64,000 nucleotides of DNA from Phaseolus vulgaris (taxonomy: Eukaryota > Streptophyta > Magnoliopsida > Fabales > Fabaceae): NCBI RefSeq assembly GCF_000499845.2, contig NC_023749.2, positions 28,180,371-28,244,370 of the forward strand. The letters run 5' to 3'. Below the pieces are notes generated by a model. That model did no database searches and was not told the DNA's origin. It was given only the letters and a program-made list of their open reading frames with translations. Every line of letters starts with the position of its first letter. Within the stretch, counting starts at the first letter, position 1. Below, piece after piece: positions 43,319 through 54,700 of the stretch. A program made the position numbers and the translations under genes.

Positions 43319-44396
43319 TGTACCGTCCCATCCCCGGACGTTGACCAAAGGTCAAAGTCAACACATGGTGGGATCCCTCGAGGGACCCAAGAAAAAATGT
43401 CAACAGATTGACCGATTAGGCATCGCCAGGTTAAGGCGCCGCCTTGCTGAGGCGTCGCCTAGTAAAGGCGTCGCCAGGTTAAGGCATCGCCAAGCAAAGG
43501 CGTCGCCGGGTTAAGGCGTCGCCAGGATAAGACATCGCAAGGAGGCCTCGGGCCTCGACAGTTTAGAACAGTAACAAAGAGAAGAGAAAGGCGGCTTCAA
43601 GGCCATAGTTCTAGTACCAGTAGGGGGAAACCTAACTCGTGAAGTACCCACACCACCGCTGGGAGACCCTGGATAGATACGAACCATGAGAGGGCCACGT
43701 CCAGGGGAGAACCACGTGCGTGGTACGAGAGAAAGGTATATACACTCCCAAGGTGAGTGACTAAAAGCTGGGGCGCATGAGTTGGCACCCAGAAAGTCAC
43801 CCCCTGCGCCAGATGCACTTTTTAGAAAGAGGACTCACACAATGGAATAACCCTAAGTTGGGTTACGGCGGTGTGAGGCCCTCTACGTAGAATAGCGATC
43901 AAGTCAGAAGGACAGGTGGCAATAAGCACACAAATATCAATATTCGCGTTTACGTATCAAATGTTTCAAGGCACATTTTTATAAGCTTTCAATGCGCTTT
44001 AGCGCGCTTTATAATGCGGGAGGTGTATAAAAAGGGGGCCTTGGGACGTTTGAAGAGGAGGAGTTTTGACCTAATTCTCACAGTTTGCACAGAGCACAAA
44101 CCCTAGTTGTTTCGCTGCACACCCACTGTGCGCACAAGACAATTAGGGCAACACAGTTTTAGCCATTCATTTATTTTTTACCACCTTTAGAGCATTCGTT
44201 TTACGGTGTTCCGGCACGGAGGTGTGTCACCTTTAATGTTTCTCGCTAGCTGACTTGATCGTCGGAGTGCAAACGGCCGCGAGGGCCCCTTTTGTTCACT
44301 TCCTTTTCAGGTATCACAGACGGAGCAGAACGAAGGTGCCCTAGCTCGCAAAGACGAGCCACGCGCAAAGACGATCCCAGTCAACCGGCGGGAACA
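43319..44396 (+). repeat. T5 3-prime LTR (1,078 bp)
   Basis: TGTACCGTCCCATCCCCG to GGCGGGAACA, then TSD ATGCT. It has a shorter GGCGTCGCC array than the 5-prime LTR and an extra gacgtttgaagagg block near 44045. Confidence 0.95.
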
Positions 44397-44401
44397 ATGC
44401 T

Positions 44402-44800
44402 TATCGACATTTATTTGCAGAAGCAACAGGTTATTTTCAGCCACTACAAGAACCTTACCGACATTAGTACGCAGTTGAAAAATTCAATACACCTCAACCA
44501 TAACCTGTAATGGACGATAGAAGACAATCATTTGCGTCTAGTTCAACTGATTTCTTATCTAACTTGTTTGGAGCGAATCTGAGTATACCACCTTCTGCTA
44601 ATGATTACATGCAATATATGCATCCAACACACTTGTACAATGAAGCATGAAGTTCTTCCAATGCATTCAAAATGAATAAGCACCCCCACAATTTATATCC
44701 AATGACCAACCAAAACCATAACAATCATAATCACCACGATGCAACGCACCACGTAACAGACGTCGTCGCCACGGTGGAACTGGTCACCATTTTGGAGACT
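44402..44800 (+). pseudogene. PMD gene relic, part 2
   Basis: Removing T5 and one TSD copy continues the frame of part 1 (EQHDAYRHLFAEATG, then YFQPLQEPYRH). It soon meets stops (TAG near 44464, TAA near 44508). Downstream codons are Asn/His-rich (NNHNHHDATHH), typical of low-complexity tails. No known domain here beyond continuity with part 1. Confidence 0.6.
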
Positions 44801-45435
44801 AATATATTCTCATGACACTAAAGTTATTGTTTACAAAAATTTAAGTTATTAATAAAGAACTTCAATTTCTCATCTCAATATTATACGTGTTTCCATTACT
44901 AATTAATTCTAATTGACTTTGTTTATTTTATAATTATGTATTGTATTTTATACTTCAAATTAACAAGATTAGATAATCAATAATAATTAAAAAAATACTA
45001 ATTTATGTTTATAGATTCAACTTTTATGTTGTTGTAGGTTTTAATTTTTTATTTTCTTCATTCTTACAAAAAAAAAAATTTAAACTAAACATTTTTAGTT
45101 TATTACTTTTTCTTTTGTAAAAACTCATTTCTTTTTTCAATAGTTATATTTCTAAGTTTTTAAACATTACAAATATTTCTTTTATTTTTACAACCAATAC
45201 ATATTTTTAATGCATCCAAAATTAAAAATATCAATTCTTTTTAATTTATTAATTCCTTTTTATTTTCAACCAAATAATAATGATAACTTTAATTTTAAAA
45301 AGATATAACAACTAATAATTTTATAATTCTGGATAATGCATCCACCAGAGAGTTCATTCCGGATAATGCGTATATCAAAATCAAAAAAAATACATATTCA
45401 AATTATGATCACTTACTGGACCACACTCATATGTT
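44801..45435. other. AT-rich unannotated DNA
   Basis: Long A/T runs and no coding frame. I see no gene or element boundary in it. Confidence 0.6.
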
Positions 45436-46030
45436 CCACTCTACTCCAATGCAGGAAATAAAAAAATTAAGTTCGTACAGGTCACCCACCACCGGAAAAC
45501 CCACATCTCTTTTACTATAACACTAGAAATAAGAAATAAAAATTGGAAACTGTCCCCAAATTTCGGTCCATCGGCAACCAATTCTCACGAACATTCAGTC
45601 ACTGCATAATTAATTCTAGATGAACATTCATACGCCAAAGTCGAAAATTGGAAACCAGATTTTGAACATCCAACGGAAAACCAAAATCATTTTCACTCCA
45701 ATATTGAAAATAAGAAATAAAAATCGAAAATCGTCCTCAAATTTCGGCCCACCAGTAACCAATTCCAATGAACATTCAATCGCCACATAATTAATTTCGG
45801 ATGAACATTCATACGCCAAAGTCAAAAATTGAAAGTCGAATTTTGATCATTCACCGAAAAACTAAAATCTCTTTCACTCCAATACTGGAAATAAGAAATA
45901 AAAATCGCCCCAAAATTTGGTCTAGTAACCAATTTCCAAGAACATTCAGTTATCGTATAATTAGTTTCAAATGAACATTCATACGCCAAGGTCAAAATTA
46001 TATTTTTCACAGATTGAATTTCGATCATCC
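45436..46030. repeat. About 175-bp tandem repeat, 3 to 4 units
   Basis: TGAACATTCATACGCC recurs at 45621, 45802 and 45972 (spacings 181 and 170), with matching blocks tcactccaata, ggaaataagaaataaaaat and caaatttcgg in each unit. Units are diverged. The monomer length is satellite-like, but the array is short. Confidence 0.8.
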
Positions 46031-46419
46031 TCCAAACTATTTTCTGCTCATGTTTATTATTATAGAAAACAAAACACTCTTAGAATTCGATTATCTGAAA
46101 AGCAAATTCTAAGAGGGATTTTTTTTTGGGAATAGAAAATGAAGGTAAGAATTCAGTTCATGGGGAACCGAATTCTCATCATGGTCAAAAAGAATACTAG
46201 AAGGGAAAATAAATAAAATAGTGTTAGTTGGGGATTTAAAATTAAAAACATTGTTATTTAAGGAAAAAAGTTTTTCTTTTTTTCAACTATCTTCATATAG
46301 TAGTACCATTACATCACACCATTGCTCCACATGGTTTGGTGACTTCAGACCATGTGATATTTGTAATATTTTTGACCTTATAGTAGCAATTTTGTAATAT
46401 TTTTGACCTTTATATAGAC
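46031..46419. other. AT-rich DNA with short inverted repeats
   Basis: Two small inverted repeats built on gaattc: 46078-46112 (cttagaattc / gcaaattctaag) and 46150-46176 (gaattcagttc / gaaccgaattc). They may be MITE remnants. No gene seen. Confidence 0.4.
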
Positions 46420-46969
46420 GATTCTAGACAGAACCATCGTTAAATGAGTGCGCAGGGGCCAAACAAAGACGGTTCCATGAGGAACCTTCGTTACATGATT
46501 GTTCAAGGCCAAAACAAAGACGGTTCAAAGCAGAATCGTCCTTATATGGTTGTTATTTCTACTCTCGCGCGCCAATGCGCTATTCACTTGCTCTGTTCAC
46601 TTCTTCACTCTGAAATCTTTGTTTCCTTGCTTCTCTGCTCTTCACGAGAGTTGCGCACTAGTCACAACGCCCCTGCGCCCTCTTATTCGCCGAACCCATT
46701 CTCCCTTCAGGCCACGCCGAACCCATTCTCCCTCTGCCCCTGCGACGCCCACTCGCCAGCGCCGCCCAGACTGCGACTTCGTCTTCGCATGTTGCTGAGG
46801 CCGACAACGCTTTCACTCCTCCATTTCGCCAACAACCTGTGGGCGTCAGTTACCTCCGCACACCACCGCCGTTACTGCCCAACTATTACGCCCGCGAGGA
46901 CTCCTGTGCGCGTCACTGCCCTAACTCAGTAGAATTCTTCCATTGTGCTGCCACTTGTGCTTTGCTCTA
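46420..46969. mobile_element. Relic of a CACTA-type end
   Basis: Three hairpin units of AGACGGTTC...GAAC-CGT type at about 46421-46445, 46468-46495 and 46514-46540 match the subterminal motif of the CACTA at 7759. The rest is GC-richer and resembles leader sequence. No CACTA terminus was found, and T3 interrupts it at 46970. Confidence 0.5.
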
Positions 46970-47978
46970 TGTTCCCGCCGGTTGACCAGGGTCGTCTTTG
47001 CGCGTGGCTTGTCCTCGCGAGCTAAGGCACCTTCGTTATGCTCCGTCTGTGATACCTAAAAAGAAGTGAACAAAGAGGCGCCCTCGCGGCCGTTTGCACT
47101 CCGACGATCAAGTCAGCTAGCGAGAAACATCAAAGGTGACACACCCTCTGAAGGTGGTCAAAAATAACTGTGTTGGAATACTAAAACTGGGTTGCCCTAA
47201 TTGTCTTGTGCTCACAGTGGGTGCGCAGCAAAATCAACTAGGGTTTGTGTTCTGTCTAAACTCGAGTCCCCTTTCAAATGACCCAAGGCCCCTTTTTATA
47301 GAGCTTCTGCATTTAAAGCGCGTGGAAGCGCATTTAAAGCGTATAAAAATGTGCCTTGAAACATTTGATACGTAAACTAAGTTAACGCGTACCTTGGCAA
47401 ACTTTCACTGAAACCTTTAATGAGCATGTGTGCATTGCCATGTGCCCTTCTGACTTGATCGTTATTCTGTGCAGAGGGTCCCATAGCACCACAACCCAAC
47501 TTAGGGTTATTCCATTGTGTGGGCCCTCCTTCCTTCGAAGTGCTTCTGGCCCGTGGGTTGACTTTCTGGGTGCCAACTCATGCGTCCCAATCACTAGTCA
47601 CTCGCCCTGGGGGTGTATCTACCTTTCTCTCGTACCACGCACGTGGTTCTCCCCTGGTCATAGCCCTCTCATGGGTCGTATCTGTATCAGGGTCTCCCAG
47701 CAGTGGCGTGGATACTTCACAAGTCAGGATATCCCCTACTGGTGCTAGAACTTATGGCCTTGAAGCCACCTTTCTCTTCTCCTTGCTACTGTTCTGGACT
47801 GTCGAGGCCCAAAGCCTTCTTGCGACGTCTTTGCTTGGCGATGCCTCTCTTGGGCGATGCCTTAGCGAGGCGGTGACTCGAGCGGTCAATCTGTTGACTT
47901 TCTTCCTTGGGTCCCTTGAGGGGTCCCACCATGTGTTGACGTTGATCTTCGGTCAACGCCCGGGGACGGGACGGTACA
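46970..47978 (-). repeat. T3 3-prime LTR (1,009 bp)
   Basis: On the minus strand it starts TGTACCGTCCCG at 47978 and ends GGCGGGAACA at 46970; the candidate polypurine tract is at 47979-47998. Flanking bases at the outer end are CTCTA (46965-46969), the expected TSD to look for at the far end. Confidence 0.92.
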
Positions 47979-48487
47979 CAAGCCCCACAATCTTGAGATG
48001 ACACTTGTTTTAGCGAAAAGACTAAGGCTTCGCCCTATTGTCCACGTTGCATTTTGATGACATGTCACTTTCTGACCGGTTGACGTGACATTCTCGGCAC
48101 CGCCGACGCGACGTACCTTCGAGGACTCTGACGATGTGACACTCTCTGAGCGAGAAAGGTGATGCCTTGGGTCGTACTTTAATCTCCTGACACGTGGCTC
48201 AATCGCACGGTGCCCATTTAGCGCCTTCTGTGCTTCAGTTGCAACGTTTAAGTCTTCGAAATCCCGCGCTTCGACTTACTGTTTTCACTCTTTTGCATTT
48301 CTTCATACTGTTCACCTTCTTTTCCAAAGAACTTTCTCTGCATTCTCTCTTCGCGCCTCCAACTTTCATTGTTCAGATCACTTAAAGGTATGGTTTTTCT
48401 TCTTTGACGACTCTTTTCCTTTACCATATTGCTGAACCCTTTTCTCTTCTTCAATCTTCACTTTCCTCGTTAACGGTACGTGCCAAA
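47979..48487 (+). promoter_or_regulatory. T3 accessory-gene upstream region with GACACGTGGC
   Basis: No gene seen. The exact decamer GACACGTGGC is at 48189-48198, 299 bp upstream of the ATG at 48488. The block ACACGTGGCTCAATCG is similar to CACGTGGCTCGATCG in T2 at 4679. Confidence 0.55.
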
Positions 48488-49487
48488 ATGACGGCCAACC
48501 CTCCTCCCCAGAGTTAATCATAGGGACCTTTACACATGGGCTCCGGACGAGCTGCTCGACGAATGCTCAAGTCTAGTTTCCACTAAAGCTTGGAAGGACC
48601 ATATAGGGGATCCAAGCACCTATGATCATCGCGCCTTCGCGAAAAGGCACGATGATGACATCGCAGTGCTCCCTTGCACTCGAGGGGGGCCGGTGTGCGA
48701 GGATGAGCGAGCCAACAACGGGGTCCCCTTTTTCTACTTCTATCAGGTGGTCTTCAAGTGTGTAGGCGTGCGCTTGCCTTTCTCCAGGTTTGAGAGGGAA
48801 TTGGTAACGGAGATCAATATTGCCCCAGCCCAGCTATACCCTAACAGCTGGGCCTTTGTCAAGGCTTTCGACATACTAAGCGGGTTCTTCGGGTGTGCAC
48901 CTTTTGTTGATATCTTCCTTCATTTCTTCGAAGTGAAGAGACAAAGGAATAACCTTTGGGTGATTCTCAGCAACATTCCTGGGAGGGTCCTCTTAACCCT
49001 ATTCCAGCACTCCTTCAAGGGGTGGAAAGGCAAATTCTTCAAGGTTTGTTGCTTCGACCTCGTACCCTCCGCCCTTGACGGCTTTCCTCTGTATTGGGTG
49101 AAGGGGGCAAAAACCCTGAAGTCCAAATCTCTTAATGTGCTGCCTTCGAACGATCAAGAGGCTTGTCGGATTCTGGCTAGTGTGAGGGGCTTTGACGCTG
49201 CCGCCTTGATAAGCCTAGAGCATAACACGGAGGCTCTGGAAAAATATATAAGTATGAGAGCTTCCCTTTATAACATTCTATTCTTTGCTTTTGCTGGATT
49301 CTTGCTTGATGCATGATTTATCTTGTCTCCTTGCGTAGTACCTTAGTTTGTGCCCGTCCTTTACTATGTTTGTCCTCTTGACGCAGATTCGAAGATGGAC
49401 AAGCAACGAAGGTTACGGCTGGATCAAGTGTTGAGGTCCAAAGATGGGGCCTCAACGTGGCCCCGCTCAACCTCCGGAGGCCCCTGA
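48488..49487 (+). pseudogene. T3 antisense accessory gene, short form, frameshifted near its start
   Basis: ATG at 48488 (MTANPPPQS) meets TAA after nine codons because of a 1-nt shift in a C-rich run. The correct frame then stays open (RDLYTWAPDELLDECSS, FFYFYQVVFKCVGVRLPFS, NSWAFVKAFDI) to the donor at 49252. Exon 2 (49387-49487) joins in phase and encodes SKMDKQRRLRLDQVL to SGGP-stop. As in T2, the long coiled-coil part is absent. A downstream ATG at 48666 could still give an N-terminally short product, so loss of function is likely but not certain. Confidence 0.8.
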
Positions 49488-50229
49488 AGCGTAGCCTGAT
49501 TTTGTGTTTCCCACAAACATTGGATGTGTGTAAAATTTCCTTTTGCTTAACTTGCAACTGCCATGAACCTTATCTGTAATTATAACTCTTGATTTATGCT
49601 TAAATGCTATCGCTTTATCTTTGCACACTTGTGTCTGCTTCTGCTTTCTTTGCTATATCGCGTGCGTTACATACTCCCCTTCATCATGTTCGACTCTAAC
49701 TCTTTAGGTAACACGTGATCTCCTCTCCTACTCTCCCTTTTTAAGTCGTGAGGCGTACCCTTCCCTTGGTCTCTCCACCAAGAAACTTACTTGGCCTTCG
49801 TATCTGCGACGAATCTTTCTCATGAAAGCGTCGCCTGCTTCGTCATTGCCCAAAGGCAAGGAAGGATTTGGTCTTTACTAGGGCCTCAACATTGCTTAAA
49901 GGCGAGGGAGGACTATATTTGTTCCTCTCTGGTGCCTTAGCGACACTCGAGGGCGAGGAGGACTTATCTCACCTGTGCTGGGTGTCTACACTCAAGGAGG
50001 GACCTGCTTTGGGTGTTCTCAATGTGTCTAAATACTTTGGGACAAAAGTCGCGCTCTGGTGCCCACGCCCATGGAGAAATCTAAACCATAGTACCGTATC
50101 GTCCATGGAGTGTCTAAAACACCAGGGCAACTCAACCCTTATCTTTTTGCATTTGGTGCCCACGACTGAGGAGAGGCCTGCTACCGCAACACCGTATCAT
50201 CCTCAGGGTGTCTGAAAACACCTAGGTGT
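49488..50229. other. T3 spacer after the accessory gene
   Basis: No gene seen. 49860-50230 contains degenerate units (cacgcccatggag, accgtatcgtcc, gtgtctaaaacacc) like those of T2 3940-4090 and, inverted, T5 39690-39900. Confidence 0.6.
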
Positions 50230-50719
50230 AACGTTCTAAACATCAGACGCTGGGGCTAGTTGTTCCTACCTGAGGAGGGGGTGTCCCGAAGGAATCCCTT
50301 GACCCCTGCTCAAGGACTAGGCACCCAGATTTTAGCTTGCATCTATAGTCTGATACCGGGGCCAGCCATTCATACCTGAGGAGGGGCGTCCCGAAGGAAT
50401 CCCTTAACGCCTGCTCAAGGACTAAGCGCCCGAGTTTTTAACTTATGTCTAGCATCTGACACCGGGGCCAGCCGTTCATACCTGAGGAGGGGGCGTCCCG
50501 AAGGAATCCCTTAGCCTCTGCTCAGGGACTAGGCTTCCAGATGTTAATTTATACTGATATCTGGTACCGGGGCTAGTTGTTCATACTTGAGGAGGGGGCA
50601 TCCCGAAGGAATCCCTTAACACCTGATCAAGGACTAGGCTCCCGGATTTTAACTTATACTGATATCTGGCACCAGGGCTAGTTGTTCATACTTGAGGAGG
50701 GGGCGTCCCGAAGGAATCC
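50230..50719. repeat. T3 106-bp tandem repeat, left part, target of T4
   Basis: About five units with tacctgaggaggggg, cgtcccgaaggaatccc and tcaaggactaggc. The cgtccc sites are at 50281, 50386, 50493, 50598 and 50703, 105-107 bp apart. T4 inserted in the last unit at AATCC. The rest of the unit is at 62569-62620. Confidence 0.93.
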
Positions 50720-51259
50720 TGTACCGCCCTGGTAGTCGGAAGTGATGACGTGGCTTCGAGCTATTATATAGGCGTGTTGGATGGGACACCTGGTTGGCAG
50801 AAGAGAAGGAAGTCGGGGGGGGTTCGTGTAGTCGCCAGTTATTAAGTTGGCGTGCTCCGATCTCCAGCACACCTAAACCGGCGGTCTCCGGGTTGAAGAT
50901 GAAGTCGCCAGATGTGAACCCAGGCGACCAAGTGATTAGAGATCGCCGAAACAAGGACATCGCCGAAGATGAAGGCAGATAGACACTTCCCAGCTGGCCA
51001 GAAGATGAGGTCGGGGGATAGCTTACTTGAACAAGCACGGTGAAGCAGGTAGGGCAGATCATGAAGGCGGTCGGCAAGACCACAGGGGAGGTGTGTACGC
51101 AGGCACCCGAACTCGCCACCCAGAAGAGATCACGCTCCAAGGCAGCTATGCACTGAGTTGTATCATGCATAAGTAACTTAGCCAAAAAACCTGAAGAGTA
51201 AGAAATAGCGCCCAAGTCAAGGATGCTCCAGATGATGGCACGTGTACAGCTGGATGCGA

Positions 51260-51269
51260 GCCACGTGTC
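51260..51269 (+). promoter_or_regulatory. G-box/ABRE decamer GCCACGTGTC in T4 U3
   Basis: Same position relative to TATA as in T1 (37 bp). It is also kept in the 3-prime LTR at 62214-62223, although the first CACGTG there has become TACGTG. Confidence 0.55.
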
Positions 51270-51306
51270 CAGATGTGTAACTGCCAGGAGAGAGAAAGTG
51301 CCCAGG

Positions 51307-51314
51307 TATATAAG
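51307..51314 (+). promoter_or_regulatory. TATA box of T4 5-prime LTR
   Basis: TATATAAG, identical in both T4 LTRs and both T1 LTRs. Confidence 0.7.
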
Positions 51315-51616
51315 AGTTTCCAACGAACTTCTGAGGTACGCACGTTCAGATTGTTTCTTTACGCTTGCGAGTCTTGAGTACGCTGAGAGAGAACTGGTCA
51401 CGGTTCCTTAGAGTTCTTGAGTTTTTACTCTTAAGTAATTGGTGGTTCAGTCGCTGACTTGGGCGTCGGAGCGTGATCGGCCGCAGCGGCGCCGTTTCAT
51501 CTTTTGCAGGTTCTTGAGGTGGATCGCGGTGAAGGACGGAGGCTAACACGGCGCAGAAGTCGATCCAAGTTTGACGAGGCAAAGCTCCAGCGTTTTGGTC
51601 AACAGGCAGGATCATC

Positions 51617-51635
51617 AGGCGCCCACCGTGGGGCC
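51617..51635 (+). other. T4 primer-binding site
   Basis: AGGCGCCCACCGTGGGGCC, two bases after the LTR, identical to T1. Confidence 0.75.
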
Positions 51636-51748
51636 GTGTAAAACCTGTTCCCATCCACAGCGTGAGTTCTTGGAAGTTTCTGCGGTTTCTGTGTGGTTGT
51701 GTGCTGGTGCAACCATTGTCCGCTGTTCATCTAGGTTTTGTTCGGTTC

Positions 51749-54700
51749 ATGAGAAAGATGAGAAGCAACCGTTCAAGTCCAGTTGCGCCCGTTGCTGCTG
51801 AAGGCGCCATGACTATGGTGCAGATGGTGGAAATCATGCGTTCGCTGCAGGCGAACGTGGAAGCCTCGCGTATAGAGCAGGCGAGAATGCACGAAGACCT
51901 GGTCGCCTCTCGGGCCAGGAATGAAGAGATTAGCAGAGTGACTGAGGAACTGCGTCAAGCTCTTCAGGAGCAGCGAGGGCGTCCAGTCGCTGAAGAGGTC
52001 GCGCCGTCAACGCCGCCTCGCGTTTTCCCTATGCCTTTCGCTCAGGCGATTACGGACACGCCAATCCCTGTGAGTGTGGTACCCGTGAAGGCTGTTTTTA
52101 TCGGCGTGGAGGATCCCGAGGCACATCTCACCACCTTCCACATGCAGATGATGCTGTCAGGAGGGTCGGATGCCGTGTACTGCAAGATGTTTGTGAGCAC
52201 ACTCCAGGGAACGGCGCTGGAGTGGTTTGTGAGCCTGCCTACAAGTCACATAACCAACTTCCAACAGTTTTCGAAGATCTTCGTCGAGCAGTATATAGTG
52301 AACAAGGCATCGCCCAGGGTGTCTTATGATCTGTTCGACATCAGGCAGTACCATGGAGAGTCCCTCAGGGACTACTTGAATCGTTTTGGTCCACTCACCG
52401 GCCAAGGACGAAGAGATGCTAGTATACGCTTTCAAGAAGGGCGTGCTGCCGGGACCCTTCTGTGAGGCGTTGATTAGGGCTCACCCCGCCACGTTTGCTG
52501 AGGTTAGGCGACTCGCGGTGGCCCACATCGCCGATGAAAGTGAGGTCGCCGAGAAGAGGGGAAGCGTGGCCCCCGCTAGGCCACGTGCCCAAACCAGAAT
52601 CCAGCCACAGAGGGTGCTGGAGACAGCGGCGGCCAAGAGGGATCAGAGGACTCGCCATCCTTATGATCCAAGGAAGAATAAGGGCAGGGGCCCGGGGCGC
52701 CCTTAACCAGCACGCCGGGAGTACAATCGCCCGCCAAAGCACAAGTTTGTCATGGGATTGGCGGACCTGATCGCCATTCCCAATATATCAGCTAGGCTGA
52801 AGGCGCCCGAGAAGGTGGGCGACAAGGTGTTGGATCCAAAGCCAGACGCCTGGTGCGAGTTCCACCATTGCTTTGGTCACACCGTTGACTCGTGTTTGGC
52901 TTTAGGATACCTGCTCGACGACCTGGTCAAGAGCGGGTTCCTAAACGACTACTTGCTGGATAGAAGGACGGGGGGTGCGTCGAGCTCCCAGCCCGCAGGT
53001 GGTGAGGCTCAGCAGCACGAGATTCCTACCCACGGAGAAATCCACACCATCGCAGGAGGTTTCTCGGGTGCTGGATGCACCGCATCACAGAGGAAGAAGT
53101 ATGCGAGGTCTGTGATGACGGTGGACATGTTCGAGGACCACTCGCCGGATGTGGACATTACGTTCACAAAGCAAGATCTTCGGGACGTTGTGCCTCATGA
53201 CAACGACCCCATAGTCATCTCGCTGATTACGGCGGGAAGGAAGGTCCACAGGGTTCTGGTGGACCAAGGAAGTTCAGCAAACGTGATGTTCAGGCCGACT
53301 TTCACGCAGTTGGAGCTACCCCTTGACCAGCTGAGGCCCTATGGAGGGTGTTTGTATGGTTTCGCTGGTGACCAGGTGGAGGTCAGGGGGTACATTGAGT
53401 TGAGGACTACGTTTACAGATGAGGCGGGTTCGAGAACGGAGAAAATCAAGTACCTTGTCATGAACGCTCCTTCAACATACAACATTCTGCTGGGAAGACC
53501 CACGCTCAACAGAATAGGTGCTATACCCTCGACTAGGCACATGAAGGTGAAGTTGCCATCTATGGAGGGGGTGGTGATCACCATCAAATCCGACCAGAAA
53601 GAAGCGAAGAAGTGCTATGAGAATAGCCTGAAGAACAAGAGGTCAGTGAGTTACGTGACAACCACCCCGCCTCCCGGTGTGAAGCCCAGGCCGACGGTAA
53701 TGGAGGAGACCGCCGGAAGTGACGTGGTGATGGTGGATGCTGAGCTGGGGGAGGGGAACGCCGGTTTAGAGGAAGAAGAGGCGAGGAATTGCCCTGAGGA
53801 AGCGAGGGAGCTGGGAATCGCCAGGGCGGTAATCGCCAGAGAAACCAGACCAAAACCCGTCGAGCAGTGGCTCGAAAGGGAAATCGGGGGAAAGATCTTC
53901 AAGCTGGGAAGATCCCTGGAGGCTGAGCTCCAGGACCAGATCGCCAAGGTGATAGAGCGGCATCTGGATGCGTTCGCGTGGTCCGCTTCGGACATGCCCG
54001 GGATCGATCCCGACTTCTTGTGCCATCATTTGGCGATGGACAGCCAGGTGAGACCAGTACGACAGAGGAGAAGGAAGTTCAATGAGGAGAGGAGGCAGGC
54101 GATTAGAGACGAAACCCAGAAGCTCCTCGCTGCAGGCCATATTAAGGAGGTGCAGTACCCTGAGTGGCTGGCCAATGTCGTGCTGGTAAAGAAGAGCAAT
54201 GGGAAGTGGCGCATGTGCGTCGACTTCACTGATCTGAACAAGGCCTGCCCAAAGGATTCGTATCCTTTGCCAAGCATAGACGCCCTGGTGGACAGTGCTG
54301 CAGGGTGTAAGTTGTTGAGTTTCCTGGATGCCTTCTCGGGGTATAACCAGATCAAGATGCATCCCATGGATGAAGACAAGACTGCCTTCATGACCGAGAG
54401 ATCGTGCTACTGCTACAAGGTGATGCCATTTGGGCTGAAGAACGCGGGGGCCACATACCAGAGGTTGATGGATCGGGTACTTTCGCCAATGTTGGGAAGG
54501 AATGTGCAAGCCTACGTAGATGACATGGTCGTGACCTCGCCAAAGAAGAGCAAGCACGTTGCGGACTTGGAGGAATTGTTTACTACGATCGCCAAGTTCA
54601 GGTTAAAGCTGAATCCCGAGAAGTGCATCTTTGGCGTGGAGGCTGGGAAGTTCTTGGGGTTCCTCTTAACTGAGAGAGGAATAGAAGCCAACCCTGATAA

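Larger units (their letters stand above)
32344..44396 (+). mobile_element. T5: complete but degraded Tat-lineage element
   Basis: LTRs of 1,081 and 1,078 bp, TSD ATGCT (32339-32343 and 44397-44401). Its LTR starts TGTACCGTCCC like T3, a different subfamily from T1 and T4. LTR divergence is visibly higher (several percent plus indels), and both gag-pol and the accessory gene contain many lesions, so this insertion is older. Confidence 0.95.
50720..51614 (+). repeat. T4 5-prime LTR (895 bp)
   Basis: TGTACCGCCCTGG to GGATCA. Contains CACGTG at 51239 and 51262, the latter within GCCACGTGTC (51260-51269), and TATATAAG at 51307-51314. Confidence 0.96.

Noticed and set aside
46444..46932. 162-codon plus-strand frame after the CACTA relic
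   Set aside because: Low-complexity and Pro/Ser-rich, with no domain; its first part reads through transposon hairpin repeats.
53766..54557. 263-codon minus-strand frame inside T4 pol
   Set aside because: It is antisense to the conserved RT on the plus strand.
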